Source: Alphaproteobacteria bacterium
GTDB taxonomy: Bacteria; Pseudomonadota; Alphaproteobacteria; Rickettsiales; UBA3002
Direction: 5' to 3'
DNA: 33,468 nucleotides
Assembly: GCA_022841525.1 (NCBI GenBank)
Contig: JALHRI010000019.1
Location: 1 to 33,468 of the forward strand
In this document: piece by piece, positions 17,511-25,775 of the stretch
How positions within the stretch are numbered: position 1 is the stretch's first letter
How the letters are laid out: every line of letters begins with the position of its first letter
Position numbers and translations under genes: made by a program
Notes under the pieces: model-generated
The model's database searches: none
What the model saw: only the letters and a program-made list of their open reading frames with translations
Told to the model about the DNA's origin: nothing

Positions 17511-18941
17511 TTTCGCATCGCGTACAATTTTTATTCCCAATAATTTCTCTGCCGCGCGCATGCCGCTGGCGGCGCCGTTTTCCATGTAGCCTATTTTACT
17601 ACCGTGTTCTGCATAATCGTTACCGGCTAATTGGTGATCCGTATCATCAGGAATGTAGCTTCCTGCGAACGCTACATTTTTGTTGCCAGCATCACGCATG
17701 GAATCGTAGGCCAGATATTGACCTACTGCCGGTGAAGCATAACACGGATCATCGCGCCAATCGCGATAAGAAAGCGGCTCGGTAGATAGAAAAATTTCTT
17801 CAGGGTTCATTTTAAAAATTGCCGCATAATCTCTCTGGCAGCGCGCTATAATTTCTTGCTGCGATGCTCCTTCTGTTTCTTCTCCACCGACAAACATCGT
17901 GATTATTGGTGGCTTACCTTCTTCACTGCGCGACAACCATGCTTGCTGAAAATAACTATCACCATCCACCACATCACCACAGCAACCATCAAGCTCTAGT
18001 GATGGCGTTTGCTTGGCAGCAAAACTCATTTTGATAATTTTGGTGTATTGCCCTTCTTGAATTAGCTGCAACTGCGCTTCACTTAATCCAAGGGTTTCCA
18101 AGCCTTGAACTTCACGCAAGGCATAAAGCGGCATGGCGAAAACGACTTTATCGAAAGTCTCTGCCTCACGCATACCATGTTGTTCGAAGATTAGTTGAAT
18201 CGGCGATCGCGAAGCATTCACGGATACGAGTTTTTTCTCCATAAAGGTTTTTACGCGGTTTCTCTTGAGCGATGCTGACATGGCATGAGTTAAGCTCTCG
18301 GTACCCTTGGTAAACACCATGTCCTCTTCCGCGCGAATGGGGGCAAACTCATCAAACATGGTGCCGAGAAATTCTAAAAATGCGAGCGCACTTTGCTTGG
18401 AAGTCGGCTGTCCGCGGTCACTATGATGCACTACTTTTAGCGCGTTAATAAAGTCAGGGTCAATGCCTTCTTTAATTTCATCCAGCAGATCATCCGCCGA
18501 CATAGCATCATAACGCGCAGCCTCAGCAGCAAATGAACCGTCAGAATTATTAATTCTAGCCTTAATGACGTCAATTTTCTGAGAGAAGATTTCGTCGTTG
18601 CGTGCGAGCATTTGCGCACTTAGCTGAGTACCGCCCATGAAATAGGCAATCTTAGTTTGCGCTTCATTCGTGAAGCGCGAGTGATAAGGCACGCCCAATG
18701 TATTACATAAATCAAGAATGTGATTATCGCTGGAGCTAAAAATTTCAGCGGCCTGTTCAACTTTTCCGCACTGTGTATGGATCGTTTGAATATGGCCACC
18801 CAGGCGCTCGGTTTTTTCAAATACCGTCACCTTTGCCCCGCTTTGTTGAAGTGCCATGGCCGCACTAAGACCTGCGATACCACCACCAATCACCGCTACG
18901 CGTGGCGCTGCCTTGGCTGATTTTCCATCGGTGAGAAACAT
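17499..18941 (-). CDS. FAD-dependent amine-oxidase-like oxidoreductase
   Basis: This is a 480-aa flavoprotein. The N-terminal dinucleotide-binding fold is clear ([22 protein letters not shown], then [14 protein letters not shown]). The C-terminal FAD-contact region reads [26 protein letters not shown] followed by a helix with [11 protein letters not shown]. This is the amine oxidase / protoporphyrinogen oxidase / phytoene desaturase superfamily; the substrate cannot be told. The DNA is visibly richer in A and T than its neighbours, with more AT-ending codons, which may point to transfer from another genome. The ATG at 18941 has only a weak upstream ribosome site. It is a single gene, convergent with alaS and overlapping it by 12 bp. 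It is only distantly similar to the flavin amine oxidase of the operon at 20637-27059. Confidence 0.8.
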   Translation of the reverse strand: MFLTDGKSAKAAPRVAVIGGGIAGLSAAMALQQSGAKVTVFEKTERLGGHIQTIHTQCGKVEQAAEIFSSSDNHILDLCNTLGVPYHSRFTNEAQTKIAYFMGGTQLSAQMLARNDEIFSQKIDVIKARINNSDGSFAAEAARYDAMSADDLLDEIKEGIDPDFINALKVVHHSDRGQPTSKQSALAFLEFLGTMFDEFAPIRAEEDMVFTKGTESLTHAMSASLKRNRVKTFMEKKLVSVNASRSPIQLIFEQHGMREAETFDKVVFAMPLYALREVQGLETLGLSEAQLQLIQEGQYTKIIKMSFAAKQTPSLELDGCCGDVVDGDSYFQQAWLSRSEEGKPPIITMFVGGEETEGASQQEIIARCQRDYAAIFKMNPEEIFLSTEPLSYRDWRDDPCYASPAVGQYLAYDSMRDAGNKNVAFAGSYIPDDTDHQLAGNDYAEHGSKIGYMENGAASGMRAAEKLLGIKIVRDAKLSR

Positions 18942-19081
18942 GATGGTGGTAAATCATGGAGATATGACAGTTTTATGACAATTACCCGCCACACTTGCCA
19001 ATAAAACACGCACTAGTTGCATCGTTTGGCGCTTATTGCTGGATTCCTGCAAACAAATGCCGGCATGTAAATGTCATACAT

Positions 19082-19161
19082 TTGTCATGCCGTGCCTGTC
19101 ACGGCATCTGCTGCCTAAACATAGTAAGGGCGCAGACCCCGTCATAAAGACGGGGTGACAA
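19082..19161. repeat. palindromic repeat element with two hairpins, in the icd leader
   Basis: Outer ends TTGTCA (19082-19087) and TGACAA (19156-19161) are inverted. Inside are two perfect 8-bp hairpins: ATGCCGTG/CACGGCAT (19087-19094 with 19100-19107) and ACCCCGTC/GACGGGGT (19136-19143 with 19149-19156). The design matches the dispersed GTCAT...ATGAC repeats known from many alphaproteobacterial intergenic regions. It ends 22 nt before the icd start codon, so it probably lies in the mRNA leader. Confidence 0.75.
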
Positions 19162-19183
19162 TGAACCCCATCAGGAGCCGCCC

Positions 19184-20659
19184 ATGTCATCCATCGTTCA
19201 GCTGAATAAAAAACCGCAAGCCAAGCCCATCACCGTGGCGTATGGCGACGGCATTGGTCCGGAAATTATGGAGGCGACGCTCAAAATTCTCGCCGAGGCG
19301 CGCGTACCGCTGAACATTGAAACCATCGAAGTTGGCCAGAAATTCTACGAAAAAGGCGTGACCACGGGTATTCCGGAAGCGGCGTGGGAATCGATCCGCC
19401 GCACGGGGATTTTGCTCAAAGCCCCCATCACCACACCGCAAGGCGGCGGCTATAAATCGCTCAACGTGACCATGCGTAAGGCACTGGGGCTGTATGCCAA
19501 CGTGCGCCCATGCGTAAGTTTCCACCCCTACATTAAATCGATGCACGCGAATATGAACATGGTGATTATTCGCGAGAACGAAGAAGATCTCTACGCGGGC
19601 ATTGAATACCGCCAAACGCAGGATGCGTTTCAAAGCATTAAGCTGATTACGCGCTCAGGATCTGAGCGCATCATGCGCTACGCGTTTGAATATGCGGTGG
19701 CCAATGGCCGCAAAAAAGTGACCTGCATGAGCAAAGACAACATCATGAAACTCACCGACGGCGCGTTTCACGATATGTTCACCATGGTGGCGAAAGAATA
19801 CCCGCAGATCGAGCACGACCACTACATCATCGACATTGGCTCGGCGCGGATTGCCAGCAAGCCGCATTTGTTCGATGTGATCGTGACGGAGAACCTGTTT
19901 GGCGATATTATTTCCGATATTGCCGCAGAAGTTTCCGGCTCGGTGGGGCTGGCAGGTTCAGCCAATATCGGCGCGAAATTTGCGATGTTTGAAGCCATTC
20001 ACGGCAGCGCGCCGGATATTGCAGGCCGTGGCATTGCTAATCCATCGGGGCTGCTGCACGGCGCGATCATGATGCTGGTGCATTTAGGCCTGCATGAGGA
20101 AGCCACCACCATCCACAATGCCTGGTTGAAAACCATTGAAGACGGTATTCATACCGGCGATATTTTCAACGATATGAGTAAGCAAAAAGTCGGCACCAAC
20201 GAGTTTGCCGCTGCGGTCATCGCCCGCCTCGGCGAAGAGCCTAGCCTCTACCGTCCGGCGAAATATAAGCCGACCAAAGGCAGCATCGAAATTCACGCCG
20301 TGATGGCCGATGAGACCGAGAAACGCGAACTGGTGGGTGCCGATTTCTTCATTCACTGGCGCGGCGAGAATATCAACGAGCTGGGCACCGCGCTGCAAAC
20401 GCTTTCGACCGATGCGCTGGAGCTGAAATTGCTCTCGTGTAAAGGCCTGAAAGTCTGGCCGAACGTGACTACCGAGATGGACGTGACCGACCGTTACCGC
20501 GCGCGCTACATGCCGAAAAAAGACGGCGGCGTGGTGACGCATCTGGACATTGCGCAGCTGCTGATGCACGCGGCGGAAAAAAACATCGATTTCTTAAAAG
20601 TCGAAACGCTGTTCACCTTCGATGGCAAGGCCGGATTCAGCGGCGCAGCGGGAGCCTAG
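19184..20659 (+). CDS. icd: isocitrate dehydrogenase, long Rickettsia/Thermus-type
   Basis: This 491-aa beta-decarboxylating dehydrogenase converts isocitrate to 2-oxoglutarate in the TCA cycle. It has YGDGIGPEIMEATLKIL at the N-terminus, KAPITTPQGGGYKSLNVTMRK for substrate phosphate and carboxylate contacts, IIRENEEDLYAGIEYRQT, KDNIMKLTDGAF, and VIVTENLFGDIISDIAAEVSGSVGLAGSANIG with the metal-binding Asp residues, then IHGSAPDIAGRGIANP. After about residue 340 there is an additional C-terminal domain of about 140 residues (EIHAVMADETEKRELVGADFF...), as in Thermus and Rickettsia isocitrate dehydrogenases and unlike the roughly 400-aa types of most Alphaproteobacteria. AGGAG lies 6 nt before the ATG. 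Coenzyme choice was not determined. The 3' end overlaps the convergent gene by 23 bp. Confidence 0.93.
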   Translation: MSSIVQLNKKPQAKPITVAYGDGIGPEIMEATLKILAEARVPLNIETIEVGQKFYEKGVTTGIPEAAWESIRRTGILLKAPITTPQGGGYKSLNVTMRKALGLYANVRPCVSFHPYIKSMHANMNMVIIRENEEDLYAGIEYRQTQDAFQSIKLITRSGSERIMRYAFEYAVANGRKKVTCMSKDNIMKLTDGAFHDMFTMVAKEYPQIEHDHYIIDIGSARIASKPHLFDVIVTENLFGDIISDIAAEVSGSVGLAGSANIGAKFAMFEAIHGSAPDIAGRGIANPSGLLHGAIMMLVHLGLHEEATTIHNAWLKTIEDGIHTGDIFNDMSKQKVGTNEFAAAVIARLGEEPSLYRPAKYKPTKGSIEIHAVMADETEKRELVGADFFIHWRGENINELGTALQTLSTDALELKLLSCKGLKVWPNVTTEMDVTDRYRARYMPKKDGGVVTHLDIAQLLMHAAEKNIDFLKVETLFTFDGKAGFSGAAGA

Positions 20660-21266
20660 AGCGTCTATAGTTCAGCTTCAGTAATTTCATGCGAAGCGAG
20701 GGCTCGCTGGTGTTTTCCCCCAGCCAAATGGCAGGAAAAAGCTGCGAGAATTTGGTATCATTCACGCTGCCCGTTTTTTTGCCATCAATGTAAAACACCA
20801 CGCGCCGGTTCGGAATCACCAGCGCTTTGATGCGCTGACCTTCGCGAATATCCGGCCACAATTTTACCAGCTGATCATCCCACGCGCGCTGCTCATCGGC
20901 GCTGAAAGTGCCGTGGCGCTTCATTTCCTCAAACGTGCGGTCAATCAGGTCGCGCGCGGAAAAATCCATACGGTAGGTGTTTTCGAGTACGTAGGGCTTT
21001 GCGGCGTTAAACACGCCGCTTTTGCTGCGCAGCTGGCTATCATAGGCGTGCCAGAACAGCACATGCATTTCGCCGCTGCCGACAGGCTTCCACGCAGCGA
21101 GAGCGGGTGAGCAGAGGCATAATAATACCGTCAGTATCGTGCAGAGATTCAGAATGCGTACGTCATTGCGAGCGCTAGCGAAGCAATCCAGTGGCTTTTG
21201 TGGATTGCTTCGGCCTAACGGCCTCGCAATGACGAGTAAAAAGCGGTGACATAATCTTACAGCCAT
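20637..21266 (-). CDS. chalcone-isomerase-like secreted protein, last gene of the lipid operon
   Basis: The mature part (AWKPVGSGEMHVLFWHAYDSQLRS..., ending LLKLNYRR) has the look of the bacterial chalcone-isomerase-like family (Chalcone_3): G...M..LFWHAYDS near the start, LIDRTFEEM, and VFYIDGKKTGSVNDTKFSQLFPAIWLG late. These are exported proteins found next to cfa-like genes; their chemistry is unknown. A signal-peptide-like stretch (LNLCTILTVLLCLCSPALA) precedes it. The ATG at 21266 overlaps the SDR stop by 10 nt. About 25 codons between that ATG and the signal peptide are supplied by a palindromic repeat (21161-21234) read in frame, giving IARPLGRSNPQK and CFASARND. The true start could therefore be a non-ATG codon nearer the signal peptide. 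The 3' end overlaps icd by 23 bp. Confidence 0.72.
   Translation of the reverse strand: MAVRLCHRFLLVIARPLGRSNPQKPLDCFASARNDVRILNLCTILTVLLCLCSPALAAWKPVGSGEMHVLFWHAYDSQLRSKSGVFNAAKPYVLENTYRMDFSARDLIDRTFEEMKRHGTFSADEQRAWDDQLVKLWPDIREGQRIKALVIPNRRVVFYIDGKKTGSVNDTKFSQLFPAIWLGENTSEPSLRMKLLKLNYRRSRLPLRR
21161..21234. repeat. cloverleaf-like palindromic repeat element
   Basis: A perfect 12-bp outer stem, CGTCATTGCGAG (21161-21172) with CTCGCAATGACG (21223-21234), encloses three parts: the palindrome CGCTAGCG, a perfect 10-bp hairpin AAGCAATCCA (21181-21190) with TGGATTGCTT (21201-21210), and GGCCTAACGGCC. The CGTCATTGCGAG...GAAGCAATCC pattern is a well-known dispersed repeat in many proteobacterial genomes. 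Here it sits inside the 5' coding region of the chalcone-isomerase-like gene. Confidence 0.88.
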
Positions 21267-22006
21267 TTGGTTACCCAGAAAAAAAGTGGACGCGGCAGGA
21301 TGCGCAGCGCTTTCATGAAATAGCTGAAGCGGCGCGGGAAGTGAATTTCAAAGCGGCCAGTTTTCATCCCGGCGACCATGCGCGCCGCCGCGTCTTCGGC
21401 GGAGATGATAAACGGCATGGGGAACGGATTCGTATCCGTCAGGCGGGTTTTCACAAAGCCGGGAGAAACCAGTTGCACCGTGATATGTTCCGGCGCAAGC
21501 TCAATGCGCAGACTTTCGGCTAAATTGCTAAGCGCCGCCTTACTCGCACCATACGCCATCGAATTGGGCAGGCCGCAATAGCCTGCGACCGATGACACCA
21601 GCACCAGATGACCCGATGCGCGCGCACGCAGATCGCCCAAAGTTACATCCAGCAGTTTCAGGGCGCTCGCGAAATTGATATTCATGGTGCTCAGCGCCAC
21701 TTCAAGATTAAGCTCGCGGGCGTACATTGGCGTATAAACTCCTGCGCAGTGTACGATGATATCCGGCACCCCGAGGGCTGATTTCACCTGCCGGTAAGCT
21801 GTCTGTATGCTCTCAAACGAAGAGACATCGCACACCGCAGCAAGGTGCGGCGCCCCCCCAAGCTCGCTGACAAGCTCTTCCAGCCTCGCATGGCCTCGCG
21901 CACTTACGGCAAGCCGCGCCCCCTCTTCTTCTAAAGCCAGCGCCAGTGCGCGGCCAATGCCTTCGCTAGCGCCAATGATCCAGACAACTTTGTCGGAAAA
22001 AAACAT
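21257..22006 (-). CDS. short-chain dehydrogenase/reductase
   Basis: This is a 249-aa SDR oxidoreductase. It has the cofactor motif GASEGIG (residues 12-18), the CDVSS adenine-pocket segment, and LVSSVAGYCGLPNSMAYGASK, which supplies the catalytic Ser, Tyr and Lys. The classical SDR core is followed by a C-terminal stretch (FMKALRILPRPLFFWVTKWL) that looks amphipathic and may touch the membrane. The start ATG overlaps the preceding stop by one base (TAATG). Related clusters with cfa, DUF1365 and DUF3833 genes often contain such an SDR. A lipid-linked substrate is an inference from context. Confidence 0.88.
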   Translation of the reverse strand: MFFSDKVVWIIGASEGIGRALALALEEEGARLAVSARGHARLEELVSELGGAPHLAAVCDVSSFESIQTAYRQVKSALGVPDIIVHCAGVYTPMYARELNLEVALSTMNINFASALKLLDVTLGDLRARASGHLVLVSSVAGYCGLPNSMAYGASKAALSNLAESLRIELAPEHITVQLVSPGFVKTRLTDTNPFPMPFIISAEDAAARMVAGMKTGRFEIHFPRRFSYFMKALRILPRPLFFWVTKWL

Positions 22007-22557
22007 TACTTCACTTTATGAAACGCGATGTTGAGTTCGGCAACCGTAATCCCGAATTTGCGCATTTTAGTTTGATTCATCATGTACGTATCGTTGATTA
22101 AATATAAGCGGTCGTCCATCGAAAATTCCATCTCGCGGCCATCAATGGTGCGGCGAAGCACGTAATTCATGAAGATCGCATTGCCAGACTGCTTGCCCGT
22201 TGCTTTGCCTACCACATCATGCGCTGAGCCAGTAAAACTGCCATCTTCTGCGATATCAAAGCTCCAGTTGCGGGTTTCTTTCTTACCATCATCGAAGGTG
22301 AATTCTTCGTTCAGCGTGCCTTTGTCTTTTTCAAAATTGCCGACAATATCGGCGGTAAACCGGCTGACTACTTTACCGGAATAATCCTGAATGGTTCCCA
22401 CCGCCACCAACTTGCCCTGGAAATATTCACGCATATCCACTTTCGGCGCCTGATCTTTATACGCACTAATCGACGGGCTAGCGCAGCCGGAAACGCTTAA
22501 GGCCAGCCCCAATAATACCAGTATCGCGCCGCCTAAAAGTGAAGAGATCAATGTCAT
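22006..22557 (-). CDS. DUF3833 family lipoprotein
   Basis: This is a 183-aa lipoprotein. The signal sequence ends in a clear lipobox, SVSGC, with the lipidated Cys at residue 25. The rest is a lipocalin-like beta fold of the DUF3833 family: VDMREYFQGKLVAVGTIQDYSG, RFTADIVGNF, then LNEEFTFDDGKKETRNW and YVLRRTIDGREMEFSMDDRLYLI. Its molecular role is unknown, though the family nearly always sits with cfa-like and SDR genes. Its ATG overlaps the transporter stop (ATGA), and its stop overlaps the SDR start. A role in carrying or sensing modified lipids in the periplasm is only an inference. Confidence 0.85.
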   Translation of the reverse strand: MTLISSLLGGAILVLLGLALSVSGCASPSISAYKDQAPKVDMREYFQGKLVAVGTIQDYSGKVVSRFTADIVGNFEKDKGTLNEEFTFDDGKKETRNWSFDIAEDGSFTGSAHDVVGKATGKQSGNAIFMNYVLRRTIDGREMEFSMDDRLYLINDTYMMNQTKMRKFGITVAELNIAFHKVK

Positions 22558-23813
22558 ACATGCTCCATGTTAGTGTGGAGGTGACGGCGCATCAGATACA
22601 CCGCACACCCTTTGATTAAGGCAGGTAGTAACGCATACATCAGCGCAAGGCTAGTTACGCCTTGGTCATGTAACGGCTTTGGGTCATGAGCAAGCCAGTC
22701 AAGCAGCGGCAAACAAACGCCTGCCGCCAGTGCCAACATCAGCTTGGCGATAAAATGATAAACGCCAAAACATGTGGCACTATCCAGCGATTCACGCGCA
22801 ATCACCTCGGAGGTGAGCTTCGCCGGCATCGCCATATCTGCGCCAAGACACGCGCCTGTCAGCGCGCAGATGATGCCGAAGGCGACCACATCACCGGTGG
22901 AAAGCAGCGCTGCCGGAAGAAAGGCGAGCGCTGCTAAACATGCCGAAATCATCCAGCAGCGCGCTGCTTTCAGCCGCGCACATAGAATATTCCAGAAAGG
23001 CATCGTCATCACGCCGGTGAAGAAATAACAGGCCAGCACCGCGCCCTGATGCGCCGGACTTAGGCCGATTACGTCTTTCATGTAGAAAAAAATCAGCGTG
23101 GCGGGAATGGCATTCGCCAGTGCATTCACGCCGTAACACAGCGCAATGCCTCTCAGTGAGGTGCTGGCAAACAGCATCTTCATGCCCTGGAAAATCGAGG
23201 CAGAAGAAGCGCGTTGCACTGAGCGCCCGCCCGTACGCAGCGGCAGGTTCAGCGCCGCAACGATCATCACCACCGCGCTAAGCATGATCACGCCTTCGGC
23301 CATCATGCGCATGCCTTCCAGCGTACCGTAGCGCTGCATCAGCACCGCTGGCAACAATGATCCCAGGCCAATGCCAAGCAGCATGCATCCCTCACGCGCA
23401 AGGGTGAGCTTTCGCTGCCCGGCATCATCGGGTGCCAGCTCAATGCCGAGTGCGTAGTAATTCACCACCAGCGCGCTGATGCACAGATAGAGCAGCGACA
23501 GGCTGATAGACAGCCACAGCCACGGTGCCAGCATGGGTGCGGATACCAGCATCCACAGTGCGAGTAAAAAGATGGGCATGACACAGAAGATTTGTACCAC
23601 GTAAGAGATACCGCGCGCGCGCAACCTGTCTGCCAGCGCGCCAAGCAGCGGATCGCTGAGCGTATCGATCATCCGCGTTGCAAGTAACACTACGCCGAGC
23701 AGTGAGAGGCTGACGCTGTACGCATCGGAAAAAAGCTGGGGGATGTGAAGATATATCGGCACGCCGATCATCGCCATCGGCAGTGCCAGCAGCATGTAGG
23801 CTGCAAGCCTCAC
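22554..23813 (-). CDS. GPH/MFS-type membrane transporter
   Basis: This is a polytopic membrane protein of about 419 aa with around 12 hydrophobic segments. The segment LATRMIDTLSDPLLGALADRLRARG is the hallmark loop of the glycoside-pentoside-hexuronide:cation symporter branch of the major facilitator superfamily. I place the start at the GTG at 23813, which overlaps the stop of the methyltransferase gene (GTGA) and gives a first membrane segment MLLALPMAMIGVPIYL; an ATG at 23795 is an alternative. The frame stays open upstream, but only as a shadow of the preceding gene. In related clusters this transporter always accompanies the cfa-like and DUF3833 genes, so its substrate may be a lipid or lipid precursor rather than a sugar. 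Confidence 0.85.
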   Translation of the reverse strand: MRLAAYMLLALPMAMIGVPIYLHIPQLFSDAYSVSLSLLGVVLLATRMIDTLSDPLLGALADRLRARGISYVVQIFCVMPIFLLALWMLVSAPMLAPWLWLSISLSLLYLCISALVVNYYALGIELAPDDAGQRKLTLAREGCMLLGIGLGSLLPAVLMQRYGTLEGMRMMAEGVIMLSAVVMIVAALNLPLRTGGRSVQRASSASIFQGMKMLFASTSLRGIALCYGVNALANAIPATLIFFYMKDVIGLSPAHQGAVLACYFFTGVMTMPFWNILCARLKAARCWMISACLAALAFLPAALLSTGDVVAFGIICALTGACLGADMAMPAKLTSEVIARESLDSATCFGVYHFIAKLMLALAAGVCLPLLDWLAHDPKPLHDQGVTSLALMYALLPALIKGCAVYLMRRHLHTNMEHV

Positions 23814-25009
23814 GCGTGCACGATTTCCAGTTGCATCACATCCGTTCGGCCAGCGGTGAACGAGCCAATGCAGCAGCCCAGATAAAACCGCCAGCTGCGA
23901 ATAAATTCTTCCGTGTACCCCAGCGCCAGCACATCTGTAGTGCGCGCATCCAGCGCACTTAGCCACTGCGAGAGCGTGCGCGCATAATCCTGACCGAAGG
24001 CAAAGACATGGCGGCAAATCAGACCGGCCTTCTCAATTTCCTGTTTCAGGCGCGGCAGTGAAGGCAGCAGGCCGCCCGGAAAGGTGTAATGACGAATAAA
24101 ATCGCTGCGGCGTCGGTAATCATCAAAAAATGCGTGATCAATCGTGATGGTTTGAATCATCGCTTTGCCGCCCTTGCGCAGGCGGTTAGCAATGGTTTGG
24201 AAATAGATTGGCCAATATTGCTCGCCCACCGCTTCAAACATTTCAATCGACACAATGTGATCAAACGTGCCGCGCACATCGCGGTAATCCTGCAAGCGCA
24301 GATCTAGTTTTTCCTCAGCCAAGCCGTGCTTCAAACGCTCTTTGGCAAAACCCAGCTGCTCGGTTGAAAGCGTGAGTCCGGTGACGTGATGGCCACGTTT
24401 CAGCGCCTCTTCCGCAAAGCCGCCCCAGCCACAACCAATCTCTAAGATACGCGATGGCTCTGCGCCGACATGATCGAGCAGCCGACCATACTTCGCGCGC
24501 TGCGCACTGCTCATGTTCTGATCCTGAGCGTCAAAGAGCGCGGAAGAATAGGTCATGGTCTCATCGAGCCAGAGGCGGTAAAAATCATTACCGACATCGT
24601 AGTGCGCGCGGATATTCGCACGGCTGTTTTCCTTGGTGTTACGGCGCAGCCAGTTTACCGCCTGAAAGATACGGCGCATGAGCGGATTGGCATGCACGAC
24701 TTTGCCAATCGCCTCGAGATTGTACACCATATACGTCATCAGCACGCCGATATCGGGCGTGTGCCAGTGACCATCAATGTAACTCTCGCCAAAGCCGATA
24801 TCGCCGCGCGTGAGTGCCGCGCGCATCATCTGCCAGTTGGTGATGGTGATTTGCGCGCGCGGGTCAGGCTTTTTGCCATCAAACACATGGGTGTGACCAC
24901 TGGGAAACGTCGCGTGCAGCGTGCCGATTTCCGCGCATTTGAATACTTCAATAAAAATACGTTCTAACACCGCATCGGATGCGTGACCAAAACGAGCTAA
25001 GAGCGCCAT
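23810..25009 (-). CDS. cyclopropane-fatty-acid-synthase-like SAM methyltransferase
   Basis: This 399-aa protein is of the CFA synthase family, whose members transfer a methyl or methylene group from SAM to unsaturated acyl chains of membrane phospholipids. The N-terminal domain has ANIRAHYDVGNDFYRLWLDETMTYSSALF, which is strongly diagnostic. SAM motif I is LEIGCGWGGFAEEALKRG, followed by LTLSTEQLGFAKERL, then the bicarbonate/catalytic region VSIEMFEAVGEQYW and FIRHYTFPGGLLPSL. The ATG at 25009 overlaps the DUF1365 stop by 13 bp. Within this operon it is more likely an UfaM-like or cfa2-type enzyme than the housekeeping cfa, but sequence alone does not decide. Confidence 0.93.
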   Translation of the reverse strand: MALLARFGHASDAVLERIFIEVFKCAEIGTLHATFPSGHTHVFDGKKPDPRAQITITNWQMMRAALTRGDIGFGESYIDGHWHTPDIGVLMTYMVYNLEAIGKVVHANPLMRRIFQAVNWLRRNTKENSRANIRAHYDVGNDFYRLWLDETMTYSSALFDAQDQNMSSAQRAKYGRLLDHVGAEPSRILEIGCGWGGFAEEALKRGHHVTGLTLSTEQLGFAKERLKHGLAEEKLDLRLQDYRDVRGTFDHIVSIEMFEAVGEQYWPIYFQTIANRLRKGGKAMIQTITIDHAFFDDYRRRSDFIRHYTFPGGLLPSLPRLKQEIEKAGLICRHVFAFGQDYARTLSQWLSALDARTTDVLALGYTEEFIRSWRFYLGCCIGSFTAGRTDVMQLEIVHA

Positions 25010-25773
25010 AAAGTTACCTGATGGTTCGGTGGTTTCGGCTTACGTTTATAGCGTACTTTTTTTGCCATTAAACATAACGCTTGGTAATGTATGAGGGCAA
25101 TGACCTTGAGCGTGACCAGCGGAAATTTCAGGCACATGCGCCATAAATGCTGGCGAGTATACGGCATAAAATGCCCGGCCAGACTGGTTTTAAGCACGAT
25201 CTCACCTGCGGCATTCGTATGATCGATCGTGATGACCATGCCCTCATCTTGCAGGCGAAACCCGAAAATATAATCGCCCTCAATGTTCAAAAAGGGCGAG
25301 ACGTGGAAATGTTTGCTGGCCACCAACCGCTCATGGCTTTCAATCGCGCGGCCATCTGCGTGCGCCAGCACGTAGCTATGGGTTTCACCAAAGGTGTTAT
25401 TCACCTCAGCAATCACCGCACGCAGGGTGGTAGGGTTTTCGAGCAGCAGCCAGAAACTCACCGGATTAAACACGTAACCCAGTATGCGCGGCATGGTGAC
25501 GAGCACCAGCGCTGCATCGCGCGTGGCGATGCCTGCTTTTGCCAGCACTTCTTCCGCCCACAAATAGGCAGGCGCATCACTACGGTAGCCATGATCACGG
25601 TCATGGTAGGAAAGCAACCCACGGCGGTTGACGCGCATGGGAAACTGAGCAATTTCTTCCGCCGCACGCGCATTCAACGCGAGATAATACACCTGGTAAC
25701 TAAACTCATTGAGTGGCGATGTACGCTTGTGCCACACGCTGGATGCCATGAGCGTTGGCGCGCGACCTAGCAT
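24997..25773 (-). CDS. DUF1365 family protein
   Basis: This is a 258-aa member of DUF1365. It has VWHKRTSPLNEFSYQVYYLALN at the N-terminus, then LVTMPRILGYVFNPVSFWLLLE with the conserved Tyr-x-Phe-Asn-Pro-Val-Ser-Phe, VNNTFGETHSYVL, KHFHVSPF and IDHTN. No reaction is established for the family, which is encoded beside flavin amine oxidases and CFA synthases in very many bacteria. I chose the ATG at 25773, three bases past the previous TAA, with GGAG 9 nt upstream; a GTG at 25788 would overlap the upstream gene. A role in making or presenting a modified fatty acid is an inference. Confidence 0.9.
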   Translation of the reverse strand: MLGRAPTLMASSVWHKRTSPLNEFSYQVYYLALNARAAEEIAQFPMRVNRRGLLSYHDRDHGYRSDAPAYLWAEEVLAKAGIATRDAALVLVTMPRILGYVFNPVSFWLLLENPTTLRAVIAEVNNTFGETHSYVLAHADGRAIESHERLVASKHFHVSPFLNIEGDYIFGFRLQDEGMVITIDHTNAAGEIVLKTSLAGHFMPYTRQHLWRMCLKFPLVTLKVIALIHYQALCLMAKKVRYKRKPKPPNHQVTLWRS

Positions 25774-25775
25774 GG

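Noticed and set aside
20084-20569. 161-codon minus-strand frame within icd
   Set aside because: It is antisense to a conserved enzyme and has no start signal.
23814-24017. N-terminal extension of the transporter frame
   Set aside because: It is Cys/His-rich, overlaps the methyltransferase gene, and is not hydrophobic like the transporter. The coupled GTG at 23813 is the better start.
25147-25770. 207-codon plus-strand frame opposite the DUF1365 gene
   Set aside because: It is the mirror of a conserved coding sequence, with no start signal and no recognisable motif.
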